From Climacium dendroides (taxonomy: Eukaryota; Streptophyta; Bryopsida; Hypnales; Climaciaceae), in the NCBI GenBank assembly GCA_950106755.1, contig OX467090.1:13391489-13455488 (forward strand): a stretch of 64,000 bases of DNA, in the 5' to 3' direction. Both the position numbers and the translations under genes were made by a program. The notes beneath the pieces were generated by a model. That model was given only the letters and a program-made list of their open reading frames with translations. It had not been told where the DNA came from and made no database searches. Numbering within the stretch: the first letter of the stretch is position 1; each line of letters starts with the position of its first letter. This document shows positions 45,801 to 59,485 of this stretch, in pieces.

Positions 45801-47019
45801 CCAGATACCGTACAAATACCGTACAATACACGATCGAAATTACTCCGCAATGACATCCGGGAAGACGGTCATATAAATGGCGCTGAGATGTGCAGCGCCT
45901 CGGCGACCAACTTTTACGTGTAAGACTCCCTGAAGTTATTTCGTCGCTCAAACTTCCGTCCAAACCTCCCCATTTCCTCGACGACCGTCTCAAATCGTCG
46001 AAATCCCCACCCATTTCGTCTCGCGTCAGTCCGCGTCACCCGGCGGCCGTCGTCGTCGGTCGAGCTGGCAGGGGAGCCGCAGCAGTCGTCGTCGGCCCTT
46101 CCGACCTTTTTGCGGCGTCGCCGGCACCACGAGGAGAGCATATGGGTGCCGCGACGAGCTCTGTCAACGCTTCAACGGACCTTCGATCGCGGCCCAGTTT
46201 TCCTTTGAGTCTTTTTCCGTTTGTGCGTGCGTGCGTGCGTGCCGACATTCGGATGTTCATGTCTCACGGCCATTCGGAGCTGGTGCAGGGGAGCTTGTCG
46301 AGAGCAGAACGGGAGTGGACGGTGGAATGGCGGGTGGAGTGTAGATGGGAGGACGGGGAGACGTGTGGAAGGGTTTGGGTTGGAGATTGTGGTGCGGTGG
46401 CTGTTGATCTGGTTGATTGCCGAGCGAGCGAGCGGGCGATTGTTTGGAGTTGGTGAAGGCTTTTTGTGGTTGTGGTGGAGGGAGGTTACGAGGTTTGCAC
46501 TAGGTTTTCTCCGTTTTACAGGAGGTTTGCGGCTTTAGTGTGAGGTTTCGGACTTTTCGGCGGACATTCAGCTACGGAGCGGGGGGTTAGTGTGGAGGAA
46601 GTGATTTTGTTAGACGGAGGTGTAAATTTAGGGCCGTGATTAGGTGGTTGGAGGTTTCGGTGCTTGGCATTTGAGCTCGACGAGTACGTGGTTTGGTTTT
46701 TGAGAGCGCTTGGAAGCAGTTAGGCGGTTTGGCGTGGTGGTGGAACGGAGCCTACCGAGAGTGTAGGATTTGCGTGGAGAGCTTATGGAGGGAGCGGATT
46801 TGATTTTTAGATTGTGGAATGGCGGAGTAACAATTAGCCGGGAGAAGAAGCGATTGTAAATGTTGGTGGAGACATCATTAGCCGCGTATGGATTGGCTAT
46901 GCTGCACTGGTTAGAGAGAGGCTTGCAAGGAGAGAATTGCATACAGGGTTGAGAGGGACCGTATGAAAAGGAGCGTTAGCAGGATGCAGTCAGGACGATG
47001 CGGGAAGTATTAGGGAGGG
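45801..47019 (+). promoter_or_regulatory. CpG-rich promoter and 5' leader of MED12
   Basis: Composition switches from AT-rich to strongly GC-rich at about 45,880, with many CG dinucleotides, a (TGCG)5 microsatellite at about 46,222-46,242 and (CGAG)n near 46,421. A 188-codon open frame at 45,890-46,456 has low-complexity composition and no homology I recognise; I treat it as chance in GC-rich leader DNA. The end of the region carries a nine-codon upstream ORF. Confidence 0.5.
46984..47013 (+). promoter_or_regulatory. nine-codon upstream ORF just before the MED12 start
   Basis: ATG CAG TCA ... TAT TAG encodes nine residues and ends only six bases before the MED12 ATG. If in the mature leader it would favour leaky scanning or block reinitiation on the main frame. 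Function is inference. Confidence 0.5.
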
Positions 47020-50000
47020 ATGCACCGTTACCCTGCTGCTGCCGGGGGCAGCAGCAGCGGTGTGCCTGGTGGAGGAGGTCCTCCACCTGCGCGCTCCTCT
47101 GATCCTTCCTTTCAGAACTCATCCAACTTCAATTTCGTTTCCCGGCAAGTACCTTCTGCTTTTCACTTATTCCTTATTCTGTGCCTATCCGCATCCCCAT
47201 CCGCATCCTTATTCTCTTCATCTACCTAATTATTCATGTAGTCCATCTCCTAGTGGGGTGTATGTGAAGCTAGAACTTGCAAATTGTCCGTATCTTGCGT
47301 ATAAGCCAGCAGCTAGTATCCGATTACACCGTCCGGATTCTCTCCTTTAAAGGATTACTTTACTGCCGTTTTCACATCGTCATTCTTGAGTACGTTTCCA
47401 GGGGTCTATTGAGTTTCTGCACAAATTTATTGAACCCTAATCAGAATTCATGCTTTTGGCACCGTCAACGTTCTGTTGTCTCTTCTCTTTAAACATTTTA
47501 ATCAACAGCTTGTGATTTCTAACTCCGCAGAATACTCGTTCTCCATTTGTGACTTAATCTGTATTCGTCATATCATCCTTAGCTACAAGATCATCGCTCT
47601 TGCTTGCACAATGGCTTTTACCCTCTGTAGAGGGCAATCATTAGTGAGTCATTAGGTTTTGAAGACGGTTCGGGTGTTGGGAAACAGTCTTCTAGACTGA
47701 AATTTTTTATCCTTTTCTGGTATCAACTTTTTGGGATGCTTATCGTCATTGTAGTCGCTTGAATAAGAGGTGCTTCTCTAAATTAGTTCCCAGTCCTATC
47801 ACTATGTTGACTCCACCTTAATCCTCTCTTCCATTCTATGGAGACGCCTCTGCTTTCCAAGGTATAACAGCTACAGTCTTCAATTACTCGTTATTTGTAG
47901 TCAGAGATGCCCTTTGTATTCTACATAATTCTTGTTATCTTCCCTAGTATTCCTCGCGTCCTTATTAGATTACACTTTTTCGACCCGATCACTTAAACCT
48001 CATTTCCTATCAAGGAATTCCGTAAATCTGTATTTAGAGTACTCTTCACAATTTTTGGAGTCCGTATTCCTCTTTTAATGCTGCAGCTGTCGCCTCCACT
48101 CCTCTCCTCGCACTTTGATATTTTTTTTGTGTATGCGGAGGGAGATTTAGGTGCTTCTAAAATGTTAAATCATAAACGAAATCCCCTACTTCACAGGGGC
48201 CGTCTATTGAAACGCATTTTCTCGAGCTTCGGCTGAAATGTGCGCTCCACATTTGCTTAGTGTTTTAGTTCGAGTAGATATTCTGGGATCGCCAGGCTTC
48301 AAAATATGAGAAAGAGAATTGACACGTGAAACGCTAAGCAAGTATGTCGAACTAAAATCAGATTGCACTCTCCTTTGTCAACGTTCCATTCATATAGGGA
48401 TCAAAGAGAAGTTTAATGCCACCTTTTCATCTTGGAAGGTTACATCTTGGTACTTGTCTCCAGTGATTGCATGTCTTCACGTCATACATGTCATGATCTC
48501 ATTGTTTTAGTAATGTTCGATACTTACGTCCGAGATATCGAGGGTTTAGAGGTTAACGGTTGCGGTGGATTTATATAGATGACATAACATGATGTGGAGA
48601 GATGATCATGTACTGGGGACAAGCAGTCTAAAAGGATGTCATGTTGATCCTCGTTAGTTTATTGGTGTGAAAATGCTATCTTGGGAATGTGATGCTGGTG
48701 GCTAGTTCGTTAAGAGCTTTCCTTTATCGTGATTGCAGACGCGCACCTCCTCTACAGCCTTACAAGCTGCGTTGCGAAAGGGAGCCCTTAAGTGGCCGGT
48801 GAGTAATTCAATTCCCCAATTCTGATTCTTTTCTGACTTTCTGGAAGATGAATAGTGGATGCCATCTTTTTTCGCTTTATATGTTATTCGACTAGTTGTT
48901 TGGTCTATCTGTAAGATCATCCGATCGTTCCTGTATTCTTACGGCGTTTGACACGCGCAAGTAATTTGCAGTCTTGGGGCACCGGACTTTTACCCTCCAA
49001 CACCTAATTGCGCTGAGGAGATTCTGAATAGGGACACTTGTCAAAGCGGCTACAAGGAACTCATTGATGGTGTTGAGGTTAGTTACTCTGACAAACACGT
49101 AATGAAATAATCTGTGGTACTCTCACTATTGAAATTTAATATTTAGAGCAACCTATTGATTTGCATAACTGGATTGGATTATCTGTTTCTTTGACGTCCT
49201 AGTATTCAGTGTTGAGGGACTGCATGGCGCATAGGTTCAGAATACGTTGAAAGTTCGTGACTTCCCTTTTTAATGTGGCTAATTTCGCCAGAACGCATTA
49301 TTTATTCGTGTATCCTTTCTGGGATCACTACAGCAAGTTGTGACTACTACGACGGCCTCTTCATTCCTAGCACTCTTTTATTTTCATATTATCGCCATGA
49401 CTGTCTCTAACTCTATTTTTTGAGATAAAATCGTCTCATACAGCCGTTACCTCGAATTTTATCATGTTCTTTGTTTAGGTCGAAGGCCTATCTGGTTTCT
49501 AGGGTAGTGAGATCTTTCTAGGCCTGAGAATTACGACATAAACAAATGAACGCATAGAAATTGAGCTCATAATAGATATGCCTGCGTGTTAAGGAAAATC
49601 TATTGTATTCCTTTTTGGCTGACTTTTGTTGAATTGGTAGTTGTAGCAGGACAGTTGGGTACGTTTATGATAGCTGGATATGTCGCTGGACTGGGTTACA
49701 AAGCCTTAAGAGGCTAGGGCTTGGAGAGCATGTCTGAAGTAATATCTTACACTGATGCTGGAAGCTTTCTAGTTGCCATTCCTGATACAAAAGGCACCTT
49801 TAATCTGTGCTTGTGTAGGAGCTTAAGGAGGCCTCACTGACTCTTACTACCACCAGTGCGCTATGGACTAGACCTAATGTGAATCGTTATAAAGAGGTAC
49901 AAGTTCTTCATTTATCACGAATTACTCATTGACATGTATTGTAGTCGTACGATAAACCTCATGTCTGTTCGGTTCATTTACCTAGGTTTTTTTACTTGCA

Positions 50001-53000
50001 AATAGTAACGGTGTAATTGCTTTGGTAGGGGCTCGAGTGTTTCGACTTCACGTGAGGTTATATTTTTAGTGGGAATGTGTCTGCGGTGGGTTTGATAAGC
50101 TCGTTCACTGTGGATATGTTTGGAACTTAAATTATCTGATTGTGTTTGTTTTAATTCTTACTCTGAGTCGCTGCTATGTTTCTTGCAGTCGATCCGAAAG
50201 CGCTTACGAGAGCTTAACCATGCTCTTATACGGAAACGTAAGGTAAGCTTTGGTAGTATCGCCAATCAACTGCCGTTTTAATTATATTGATTTATATACT
50301 TGGAATCATGATATCTGCACGCGCCTACACGGGGTTGCCATTAGCCAATCAGCTTGCGCTTATGAGCATGAATAAGTTCGTGTTTGCACATATGCTTCCC
50401 TTCAAACAAATCCCTCGTCTTTGAGACGAGGTATGACATGGTTAATTTGTATTTGTGTAGATTTGTTTGGTTCTTGCATTTTCTACTAAATATACTAACA
50501 GGACGAGAACCAATTCTTTCGGAATTATTATTAATGATTTTCTATGCACTATTGTATGATTTTGGCTGCAGGCTGGTCAGGTTTATGGCGTTCCACTTTC
50601 TAGTACATTGTTAGCCAAGACGGGCGTTTTCCCAGAGTTCCGCACCTGTGGAGAAGATTTCCGGAAGAAGTGGATAGAAGTAAGTTTTGTGCTATTCCCT
50701 GTGTCTGTTACCTTTTTATTTAGGACTCAAACAAACCGGCCATCCACAATATTGCTAATTTCATATTCTTGCTAGGAGTTGGTAACCTTGAGTGGTGGGA
50801 GCTTGAGTTGATAATTCGAACGCCGAGAAGAGCGCTTGTTCTTCGAGCAGTGAAAGATGTTGCACTTCTCACAAAGCATGTTCAATTAAATGAGGCTGGA
50901 TAATGTTGACCAAGTCAGCACAATTAATGACATTGTTTACCTTTTCGCCATGTCGACCACAGGATCTGTCACAACGGAAGAGACTTCGATCTTTGGCAGA
51001 GCATGTACCTCATGGCTATCAAAGACGTACGATCTTTGAGGCACTTATCAGACATGACGTTCCATTACTTCGAGCTACTTGGTTTATCAAAATCATTTAC
51101 CTTAACCAGGTCAGATATATTTCCTGAGTTAGTTCTTTCGTAGGATTTTTTCTCTCGCTCCTTCGAGTCCCTGCTTGCTTCTTATACAGAAATGATGCTA
51201 TTGAAGTTTCAAGTACATTCGATACTTATAAACTGTGGTGGGATTGAATTAATCGCATACAGATTGTTAGTGATTCGTACGCTTAATTTATGTTCAGGCC
51301 GAGCATACCTGCGAATCTACGTATTGAGTATCTCATATTCATTCATTTCTTCTGTTGTGCTCTTGAGCCTGGTCTAGTTGACGTTTTCAATAATGTCTTT
51401 CAGTGCCTTTCTATGGCTAGCTTGAAGTGTAGGTTGAAGTTAGCTGGGTAGTCTCCGATTACTTTGGACACACTCAGACTTGCGTGTACTTGAGACATGT
51501 TCAGGTTAAACCCCTGTCAATCGGGATGTCGGCAGGGGGCCCGGATAAATCACAGGCAAAGCGGGTGGAGGTTTGGACTAAGAATGTGTTGGAATATACC
51601 CAGTGGCTGCTTGACGATTTATGTCAGCCTGGAGGAGCTCCTGGAGCACAACCCCGGATCCTTTCTACAAGCGGGGATTCCGCAGAGAGAGAGCCTGATG
51701 TGCTTACGAAATGGCGGTATATTGTGCGCTTGGCACATTGGCATTACAAAGAAGGTCTACTCAATCGGACTCAAGTTGTTGACTGGACTTTAAAGCAACT
51801 CCAGGTACAGCAATTTTGTGAATGATACTCAATGTTTGAAGCATTGGCATAATCATATCTTTTACACTGATAAGTAGATTTCATTGTGTTGGTCGAATAT
51901 ATCTGGTAATCGCCTGGATTGTATAATACTGATCTTATGTTTAGGATTAGTTGATTTGGGATTGTGATCAGATGGTCACTCATCAGTACGATCGGTCGAA
52001 ATTTGGCAGGAAAAGGAGAGTGTGGAAGCTCTAGAACTTCTTTTGCCGATTGTGCTTGAACTCATCGACGGCATATCCTTATCTCAGACACACTCACGGA
52101 TGGTCATTGAGATATGTCTTCAGTGGCTCCGTAAGCTTTACCCGTCGGGACACGTGCCTAGCACCAGTGATAACTCTCGACAAAATCAGATAGCCGACAC
52201 ATTAGTGAAGCTTCTACAGTACCTCCTTGTTGTCACTCCTGACACCTTCGTTGCATTAGATTGTTTCCCTTTGCCTCTTAGTGTGAGCTTGGGCGGCAAT
52301 GAAAGCTCGGCCATCGAAAGCTCATCCAACGATATTGACAAGGATTTGAGAATGAACCTTGTGGATGAGGAGAGGTCGATCGTCAATGCAAAGGGGAAGA
52401 GGAAGTCAAATTCTGAGGTTGTAGTGGATGAATCAGTGGATTTGATACGGAGACGTATTGCTTCTCTTTCAAGAGCAGTGAGTCCCACACTATTGCGGAA
52501 CAATGAAGGAAAAATTGTGCAGGCTTTGGACAAAGCTCTTGAAAAGGGAGACATTGCAGGTGCCTATCGAAGTGTATACGATGAGGAGTTCTGCAGTAGC
52601 GATAATTTGCCAGCTGACTGGCGAGCAGATGTCACTTCTCGCACTGCTTTCAATCTTTCTGGTCCTGTCAATCCATCAGAGCTCTACCCAGTACGGTTTC
52701 TGTGCGAATGGGCTGTTTGTGATTTCCGAGATAGCCGAGGCATTGTAAGTAAAACAGTACGGAAACATTGTGCATGTAGGGATATGTCTCGTGTGTATGT
52801 AGCTGTCTCTGTGCTACGGATGAGGATAGCAGAAATGGAATTTAAAACTGGCCCCCACTCCCCGGACCCGATATTACAGGAGCATCTCAATGGTGGTGTT
52901 CCCGTGTCCCGTGGCGGTGTGCCAGTGCAGGTCCGAAGCAGAAAGGGCAGAAAGGGGCATGCTGCACAGGTGTCGATGGATCATTCGGTTAAACAAGGCG

Positions 53001-56000
53001 ATGGCAATTTTCCTGCGACGCATAATTCTACTGACAGCTCAATTGCAATACATGACTTGATATATGCTTGGTTGGATCAACACGAGCTTTGGCAAGGAGA
53101 TTGTTCAGAAAGGCTACCTTTGCTTTTGTCTGAGCTTGTTCGGGAAGGCTTGTTTAGTCCAGAAGCTTATGTTAGACAGGTGCTTGGCAACGGAGTTCTG
53201 GACAAGCAGTCCACCTCTGCGGAGATAGCCCGGGCATCGCGCCACAGATACGTATTACAACAGTTACCATCTCCTGGGGAGCTGATTAGTATCGATGAGC
53301 ACTCTGAGACCTTTCGAATGTATCGAATCGAGCGCCGGCTAGCACTTGATGGTCTGGGAATCCGACGACATAAGCAACAATCGCAAGAGGCAACAGCTAC
53401 CGGATTGTCTACTCAAAGAGAGAGTTCTAGAGGTTCTGATTTGAGGCCGCCTGTGCATGAGTTTCGTGATAGGAAGAAATCTCAGAAGCGGAAACTGAAG
53501 ATCCCAGAACTAAAGCAGCTCATCGGAACAAGTCTCCAGTTTCCAGAAGCTTCTTTGAGAATGCTTGCGAAGCAGTTCGATGATAAGACGAGTGTTGGAA
53601 CAAGTGGATCTAAAAGATTGGCAACAGTTGCCTGCAGTAATATCAAATCGAAGGATGCTACCCCAGGCTGTGAAGAGTGTAACCGGGCTAAGAGACAGAA
53701 AACAAGTGAAGAAAAGGAGTGGATTACCACAGGGTCTACAAATACCTTAGTTGAGGAGGATGAATGTTGGTGGGTCAAGAAGGGGCTGGCAAAGGTCGTT
53801 GAAAATTCCATCAAATTGGAGCCTCCTGTGAAACCTACTCCCAAGCAAACGACCAGAGGACGGCGTAAAACTCAAAGTATTGCTCAAATGACTACTAATC
53901 GGATTGACAGCAATCAAGGATCATCAAACGCTCATGTGCTGGAACCCAAAGTTTGCTGCCCCATACATCACTCCAGTCTAGAGGGTGGAATTGCGGCTCA
54001 ACTGAAAGACAACAAGTATTCTAAGATGACAGGTTGTCTTCCGTTTGTGTTAACTCTTGCCACATTGTGGGTCTCTGAATGTGCAATGTGTCTTTTTATC
54101 TATCACTAGCGTACTCCATCGTTCTTACCCTTTTTTCCTGTGATTTGTTCCATGTATGTGGCATGAAACTTACGGTATATTTGCTCTTTATGTAGGTGAC
54201 CTGCGTGCTCTTGGAGAGGCCATGAAGCGTCTCAGGGTAGCGGAGAACCGGATGCTTGTAAGCTGGCTGGACAGTCAAGTACGCAGTCTTTTGTCAAATC
54301 AAGGGACCGCATTTCCAAGTTCACAAGCAAACCGTAGATTGGCTAACGGCGGAGTCCTCGACGCAGATTCTGCAGATGCAGGCACGTGGAGACTGGGAGA
54401 AGATCAATTTGCAATTATTGTTTACATCATGGATGTCGGCAATGACCTCCGCACGCTGGTGCAGCTATTACTTTGGCTTCTACCTATTTCTGGAACTTCT
54501 TCTTCCGCTCCTCTCAGCCATGTGAACCCTGGAATCCCTGCATATGCTGGAGGTAGTGATAGTTCCCCTTGTAATGTGGGAGAGACAGCCATGTTATCGT
54601 GTCTGCAGAGGTACAAATCTTTCTTCCTACTTTCTTAATCTATTCGGACGAAAAATATGAATTGTACTTTCATGTTTTATCTTCACATAGTAAGTCAATT
54701 TTTGGGAAGGTGTAGATCGTTGTATGGTGGCTTGGAGAATTATTGAAGTACTGACTTTGATGGTTGGTCACAGGTATGAAGGTGTCCTTGCTGCCATGGA
54801 TATGCTTCCACAGGCTTTATCTGCAGTCATGCAACGAGCTGCTAATGTAATGGCAGCCGTACCAGGAGGTAGAGCTGGATGTTCAGCGCTCCTTTGCTAT
54901 GTACGCGATCTTTTGCGAAAGTATGGGAGTCTTGCTAGTGTACAAGCATGGGAGAAAAGTTGGAAAGCTTCTTGCGATCAACGTCTTCGGGCTGAACTGG
55001 AAGCTTTGAAAGCAGGGGATAGTGAGGGTGGGTTTGGATTGGTCAGTAGTATGGGCGATGATAGAGACGATCCCATTGCTCCTCGCCTTACACAGCGTCT
55101 TCAACGATTTGGAAATACCATAAAAGAATTTCTTCAACGCGGTGTAGAGCGTGTTACACAGACTATTATTAACAACGAACGGGAGGGAGGAGGGGATTGC
55201 ATGGAAGATGTGTTTCAGACTGGCCACTCTCTTATCGTGAACGTAATGAACACCATAAGACAGAACAGCGGTGGTGCTACACAAGCTGATGCCGCGCTTG
55301 TAGCCCATACGGTATCACACATTGTTAATTATGTAGGTCAAAGTGTGGCTACTGTTTTAGAGAGCTTGGGTTACAGCACTACAGGTGAATCGGTCTCTAC
55401 TTCAATTTCTGCTGAAAGGTGAGTTACCAAAGTGGATTATGGCTGTGCATTGTCGTGCTATTTTCTTGACGTGAGGATCATGAATCTGCATGAAGGCACC
55501 GCTTATGAAAGTAGTGCAGATGAATGGATTGCATGTTTTTGATTGCGCTTTTTTAATGAACTTTCGAAATAACAGTGCTATCCAAATTCTGTAGGGGTGG
55601 CCGCCGAATGTTGCAGTTCCATATTTATTGCCTGCAGTTGTTGAAGGGTTCCATTGATGATCGACAAATTCGGATGCTGGAAGTAGCCGTAGCCAATGAA
55701 TCAAATACAATTGTGCAGATTGGGATAGGGCATTTTCCAGGAAGAGCACCTCGGTCTCAATTTCATTTATCTCCTGAAACACCTGAATCTAACGCAACCT
55801 TGACAAGTGATCCGGGAGGCACCTTTGGGCGACCCAATATGGCAGCTGCAGCAGCTCTTGCGCTTGTGACAGGTCTAGTGGTTAATGGAGTAACCAGTCT
55901 GGAGAGGATGGTGTCTTTGTTGCGTGTGAAGGATGCATTGGAAAACTTGCATATTCAGAAGCCTGGAGGTTTGATCTCAAATGGGAAAGTGAGTGGTATG

Positions 56001-59000
56001 GGGATTAACGCAAAAGCTGAGAGTGTGCCAGAAGCGCACATTCATTGGTTTCGAGTATTGATTGGAGACTGTCGGACAGTACTAGGGGGACTAGTTGCAG
56101 ATTTATTGGGTGAGCCAGCTGTTTTGGGGTTGGCTCGTTTGCAAAGATCTATGGCTCTAGCGACTGTCTTTCCACCCGCATATGCTCTCTTTGCAGTGGC
56201 CTTGAGAAGGCAGCAGTCCGTATTTTTAAACAATATGAATCGCGAGGAGGCAATAATTCAGGCCGTCAACGCGGCGGTTAATGACATGGTAGCTCATGAA
56301 CCATTTCGAGACGTGTGTTTAAGGGATACCACTGCACTTTACCGATGTTTGTCTAGCGACTCAGGAGAGAGTAAGTATGCTGCCATGCTTGATGGGCAGG
56401 GATGCGAGTTTTATAAAAAAGTATCTGCGATGGTGCCCCTACGCGCTCGTCTCTTCTTGCATTCCCTTCTGGACCGGAAGATGCCTGAGGATGATATGCG
56501 GGTTCAGAATCGCTCTCATTCTTCAAACGAACCTGGGCAAATCGAGCAAGTTGTTCAGGTATTAACTTCGTACTTTCTCCACATGTGTACTTGTTTTACT
56601 TCGCTACATGCTGGGCTTTAGAACCTTTAGAGCAGTCGCTAGTCATGAAGGCTTCATGAGACCCCCTTGAGTATTTAGTGCCGTAATGTCTGTATTCTTT
56701 ATCTGTATCCACTGGAGCTTCTAGTTTTCGAAATCCTTACTATTGATACTAAAGCAGAGTAATAATGTTAGACTTAGCGTGAGCGTGACAGCAACTTACA
56801 GCTTCTGTTTACGGTTAAGCTATTTGTAAATGACAGTGGGGGATTGATAGGTCATAGTTTATCGAACATTTTTTTGTTTATTTGGCACTACCTACAGCGT
56901 TGAATTCATGTATCTATTGATTTTCAGTTCATGATGTAGTACGTGTTTGTTTTGTAGGTTCTGGATGAACTTCAAGCAGCTACATTTCATTGGCAGTGGG
57001 TGGAGCTACGTCTACTTTTGAATGAGCAAGTAATTCTTGAGAAGTTGAAGATCCATCCACAGAGTGCGCAAGAGGCTGTCCAGGCAGCTATGCAAGGACC
57101 AGATCGTCAGCAATTGGATGAGTGTGAAAAGACATTTACGGAGGTTGTGCTTACACGCTTATTGGTTCGACCTGATGCGGCTGCGCTGTACTCTGAAGTT
57201 GTGCATTTGCTTGGCAAAGCGTTAGAGGACTACCTCATTTTACATGTGAGTAGTTCCAGACTTGTCCTTCAACCAGTGCTACATTCAGCCTTTTAAGTTT
57301 TTAAGAATAATCTGAACTGCGACATACTGTTTTGTGCATTCATATTCAAGGAGGTAACCCTGTTTTATTTCTTCAGAATCCGTTGGAAATACACATGTTC
57401 CAACGATTGTTAGACTGGAGGTTCTCCATTAATTAAATCGTTTCTTATTTCAGAGCTTCATCTGATAACGTGAGTCATTTTTATGTCCAAGGAGACCAGA
57501 AACGTTAAAACACTGAACATTATCTGCTGAATTAACGAAACGTGATGTATCGTCATTTACCATGAGAAGCAATGCATCTAATGGCGGCCATCACAGCTCT
57601 GTATTTTGTTGCAGTACTTTCTTATCCAAAGAAGCCTTGTCCTTAATACGGCAATGCATTTTCTGCAGGTCAAGTGGGTACTGGAAAATAACGACATGTT
57701 GCTGGGTCGGAAGTCTCTTCGACAGCTTCTTGATAATATTGCAGCGAAGGGCTTTCCCGTTGGGGTACGGCAAGTAAAGGCTTGGGACTGGCAGGCCCCG
57801 AAACAGTCCCAAAAGGTTGCGTCGGAGATATCTGAAAGGAAACAGTCGTCGGTGCAAGGGCGTGAAGCCTCACCAGAAGAGGGTGAACTTGAAGACGAAG
57901 CTATGGACTGGCAGAAAGCTGAGGAGAAATCATCTCGACAAAGCAATGGAGGATTGTCTGGTTCATCGTGCAAGCCTTTTGCAACTGAAAAAGCTTTGGC
58001 AGATTTGGTTCTTCCTTGCCTAGCTCGAAGTTCTATGGATACGCGCGGTGGCTTCGCCCATGAATTGGTAAAGGAGATGAACAACCTTGAGCAGCATATC
58101 AGTAGTCTCACTCGAAACAGTGGACGAACGACAGCATCTACATTACCAGGTGGTGATGGTATTCTTGGTTCCAAAGGCTCCAACGCACGGAGGGGTCCTC
58201 GCAGTGGGATGGATGTTGGCAGTCCAGGTCTTGGGCGTCGATTTCCTGCTCCTGTTCCTGAAGCTATTCCGGTGTCCCCGGCAGCTTTGCAGACATCTAT
58301 ATGGCTGCGACTTCAATTTCTGCTTCCACTTCTGCAAATAATTCTTACTGAAAGGTATTTGGAAGACATCAAATGAGACGGACATTTCAAATTTCAATTG
58401 CGGCGGAGTATCACTTTTCTCTCTGTGTGATGCTATTGCTTACTCATTTTAGTTCTGGGCATTTTGTCTGTGCTCATCTTGTCAGAATGCACGTGCTGTG
58501 CATTCCATTTCATGATTTTCTTAACCCCATATACTTCGACTGAATCTGCAGGGAACAACAGTCGGTGCCAAGCAAGCGCCAAACTCTTGCCCCTGTGCTA
58601 CTACGCTTGCTAGGGACCAGGGTTGTCCAGGAAGACGCTGACCAATTATGCTCTTGGGAACTCCCTACTTCGTTAAGTGATTTTGAACGGAACTCTCAAG
58701 CTACCTCTGCTGCTGCGGCTGCCTCAGCCGGTGAACCGTTATTCGATAGACTGCTGAGTATTTTGCATGCACTACTTAGCAATACATGGGCTGTGTGGCT
58801 CAAACCTCGCAGCAAAGGTTCTGTGAAGCCCTTACGTGACATATCACCTTTCGATAAGGATACAGCTGAACGCATGCAGGTGTTTTGCACTTTGACATTA
58901 CACTTATGAAGAGCTGAAGAGCATATATTATGAAGAATATGGGTGTCTCTTGCTAGAAGTAGTTAGTTACCGCCTCTTCAGCGGCTGCAGAGAAAGAGTT

Positions 59001-59485
59001 CAGGTAAATCTTTTTATTTTTTTATTTTATTCAAACGTGTTTGGGATGGGTGGCAGGTGGATGTGGAGCACATGCAGTTACCTGGCGGCATTCGTAACCG
59101 ACTGCAGGCCGTGTTTCCTCTTCTTCCTCTCACTCCCGTAACTACAATATCTGCAGCGCCCCCACGAGTACCTGCCGCAGTTTTATCCCAATTGCAGCCC
59201 CGGGCATCTAATAGTGCCCCGACATCCACAACGTACCCGGGGCCTGCTCAGAAGAGTCTTTACCCTCTCGAAAGCAACGCCGGTAAATCAAAAGCAGCTG
59301 TTTTGCCGGATTCTGAAATGGAGGTCGATCCCTGGACTCTGCTTGAAGATGGTGTGGGTGCCTCAACGGGTCCAATCGGGGGTGGAGAAGTTGGCAACTT
59401 GAAAGCATGTGCATGGTTGAAGGGAGCTGTGAGGATCAGGCGAACTGACCTAACGTACATTGGAGCTGTAGATGAAGAGCCTTGA
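47020..59485 (+). CDS. MED12: Mediator complex subunit 12 (kinase module), plant form
   Basis: Scaffold that ties CDK8 and cyclin C to Mediator and gates RNA polymerase II transcription in the nucleus. Sixteen coding exons: 47,020-47,144; 48,739-48,798; 48,972-49,077; 49,819-49,896; 50,189-50,242; 50,572-50,679; 50,963-51,109; 51,505-51,804; 52,010-54,032; 54,196-54,610; 54,774-55,418; 55,595-56,558; 56,958-57,245; 57,669-58,354; 58,552-58,879; 59,057-59,485. Every junction keeps frame, giving 2,251 residues, close to the Arabidopsis protein. The Med12 domain spans about 148-226 (CGEDFRKKWIE, KRLRSLAEHVPHGYQRR, PLLRATWFIK). Plant MED12 landmarks follow: PGCEECNRAKRQK near 877, FHWQWVELRLLLNEQ, WVLENNDMLLGRKS, DPWTLLEDG and C-terminal RIRRTDLTY. 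Intron 1 begins GCAAGT, the only frame-consistent donor, so it is a GC-AG intron. Start: ATGCACCGTTACCC, as in MQRYSA-type plant N-termini. Confidence 0.95.

Noticed and set aside
45890..46456. 188-codon open frame upstream of MED12
   Set aside because: Low-complexity, GC-rich composition, overlapping open frames on the other strand and no known motif. It fits promoter/leader DNA.
52186..52554. 122-codon minus-strand open frame
   Set aside because: Shadow of the long MED12 exon 9.
54883..55308. 141-codon minus-strand open frame
   Set aside because: Shadow of MED12 exon 11.
57578..58183. 201-codon minus-strand open frame antisense to MED12
   Set aside because: It mirrors a conserved MED12 exon; no independent motif or splice context.
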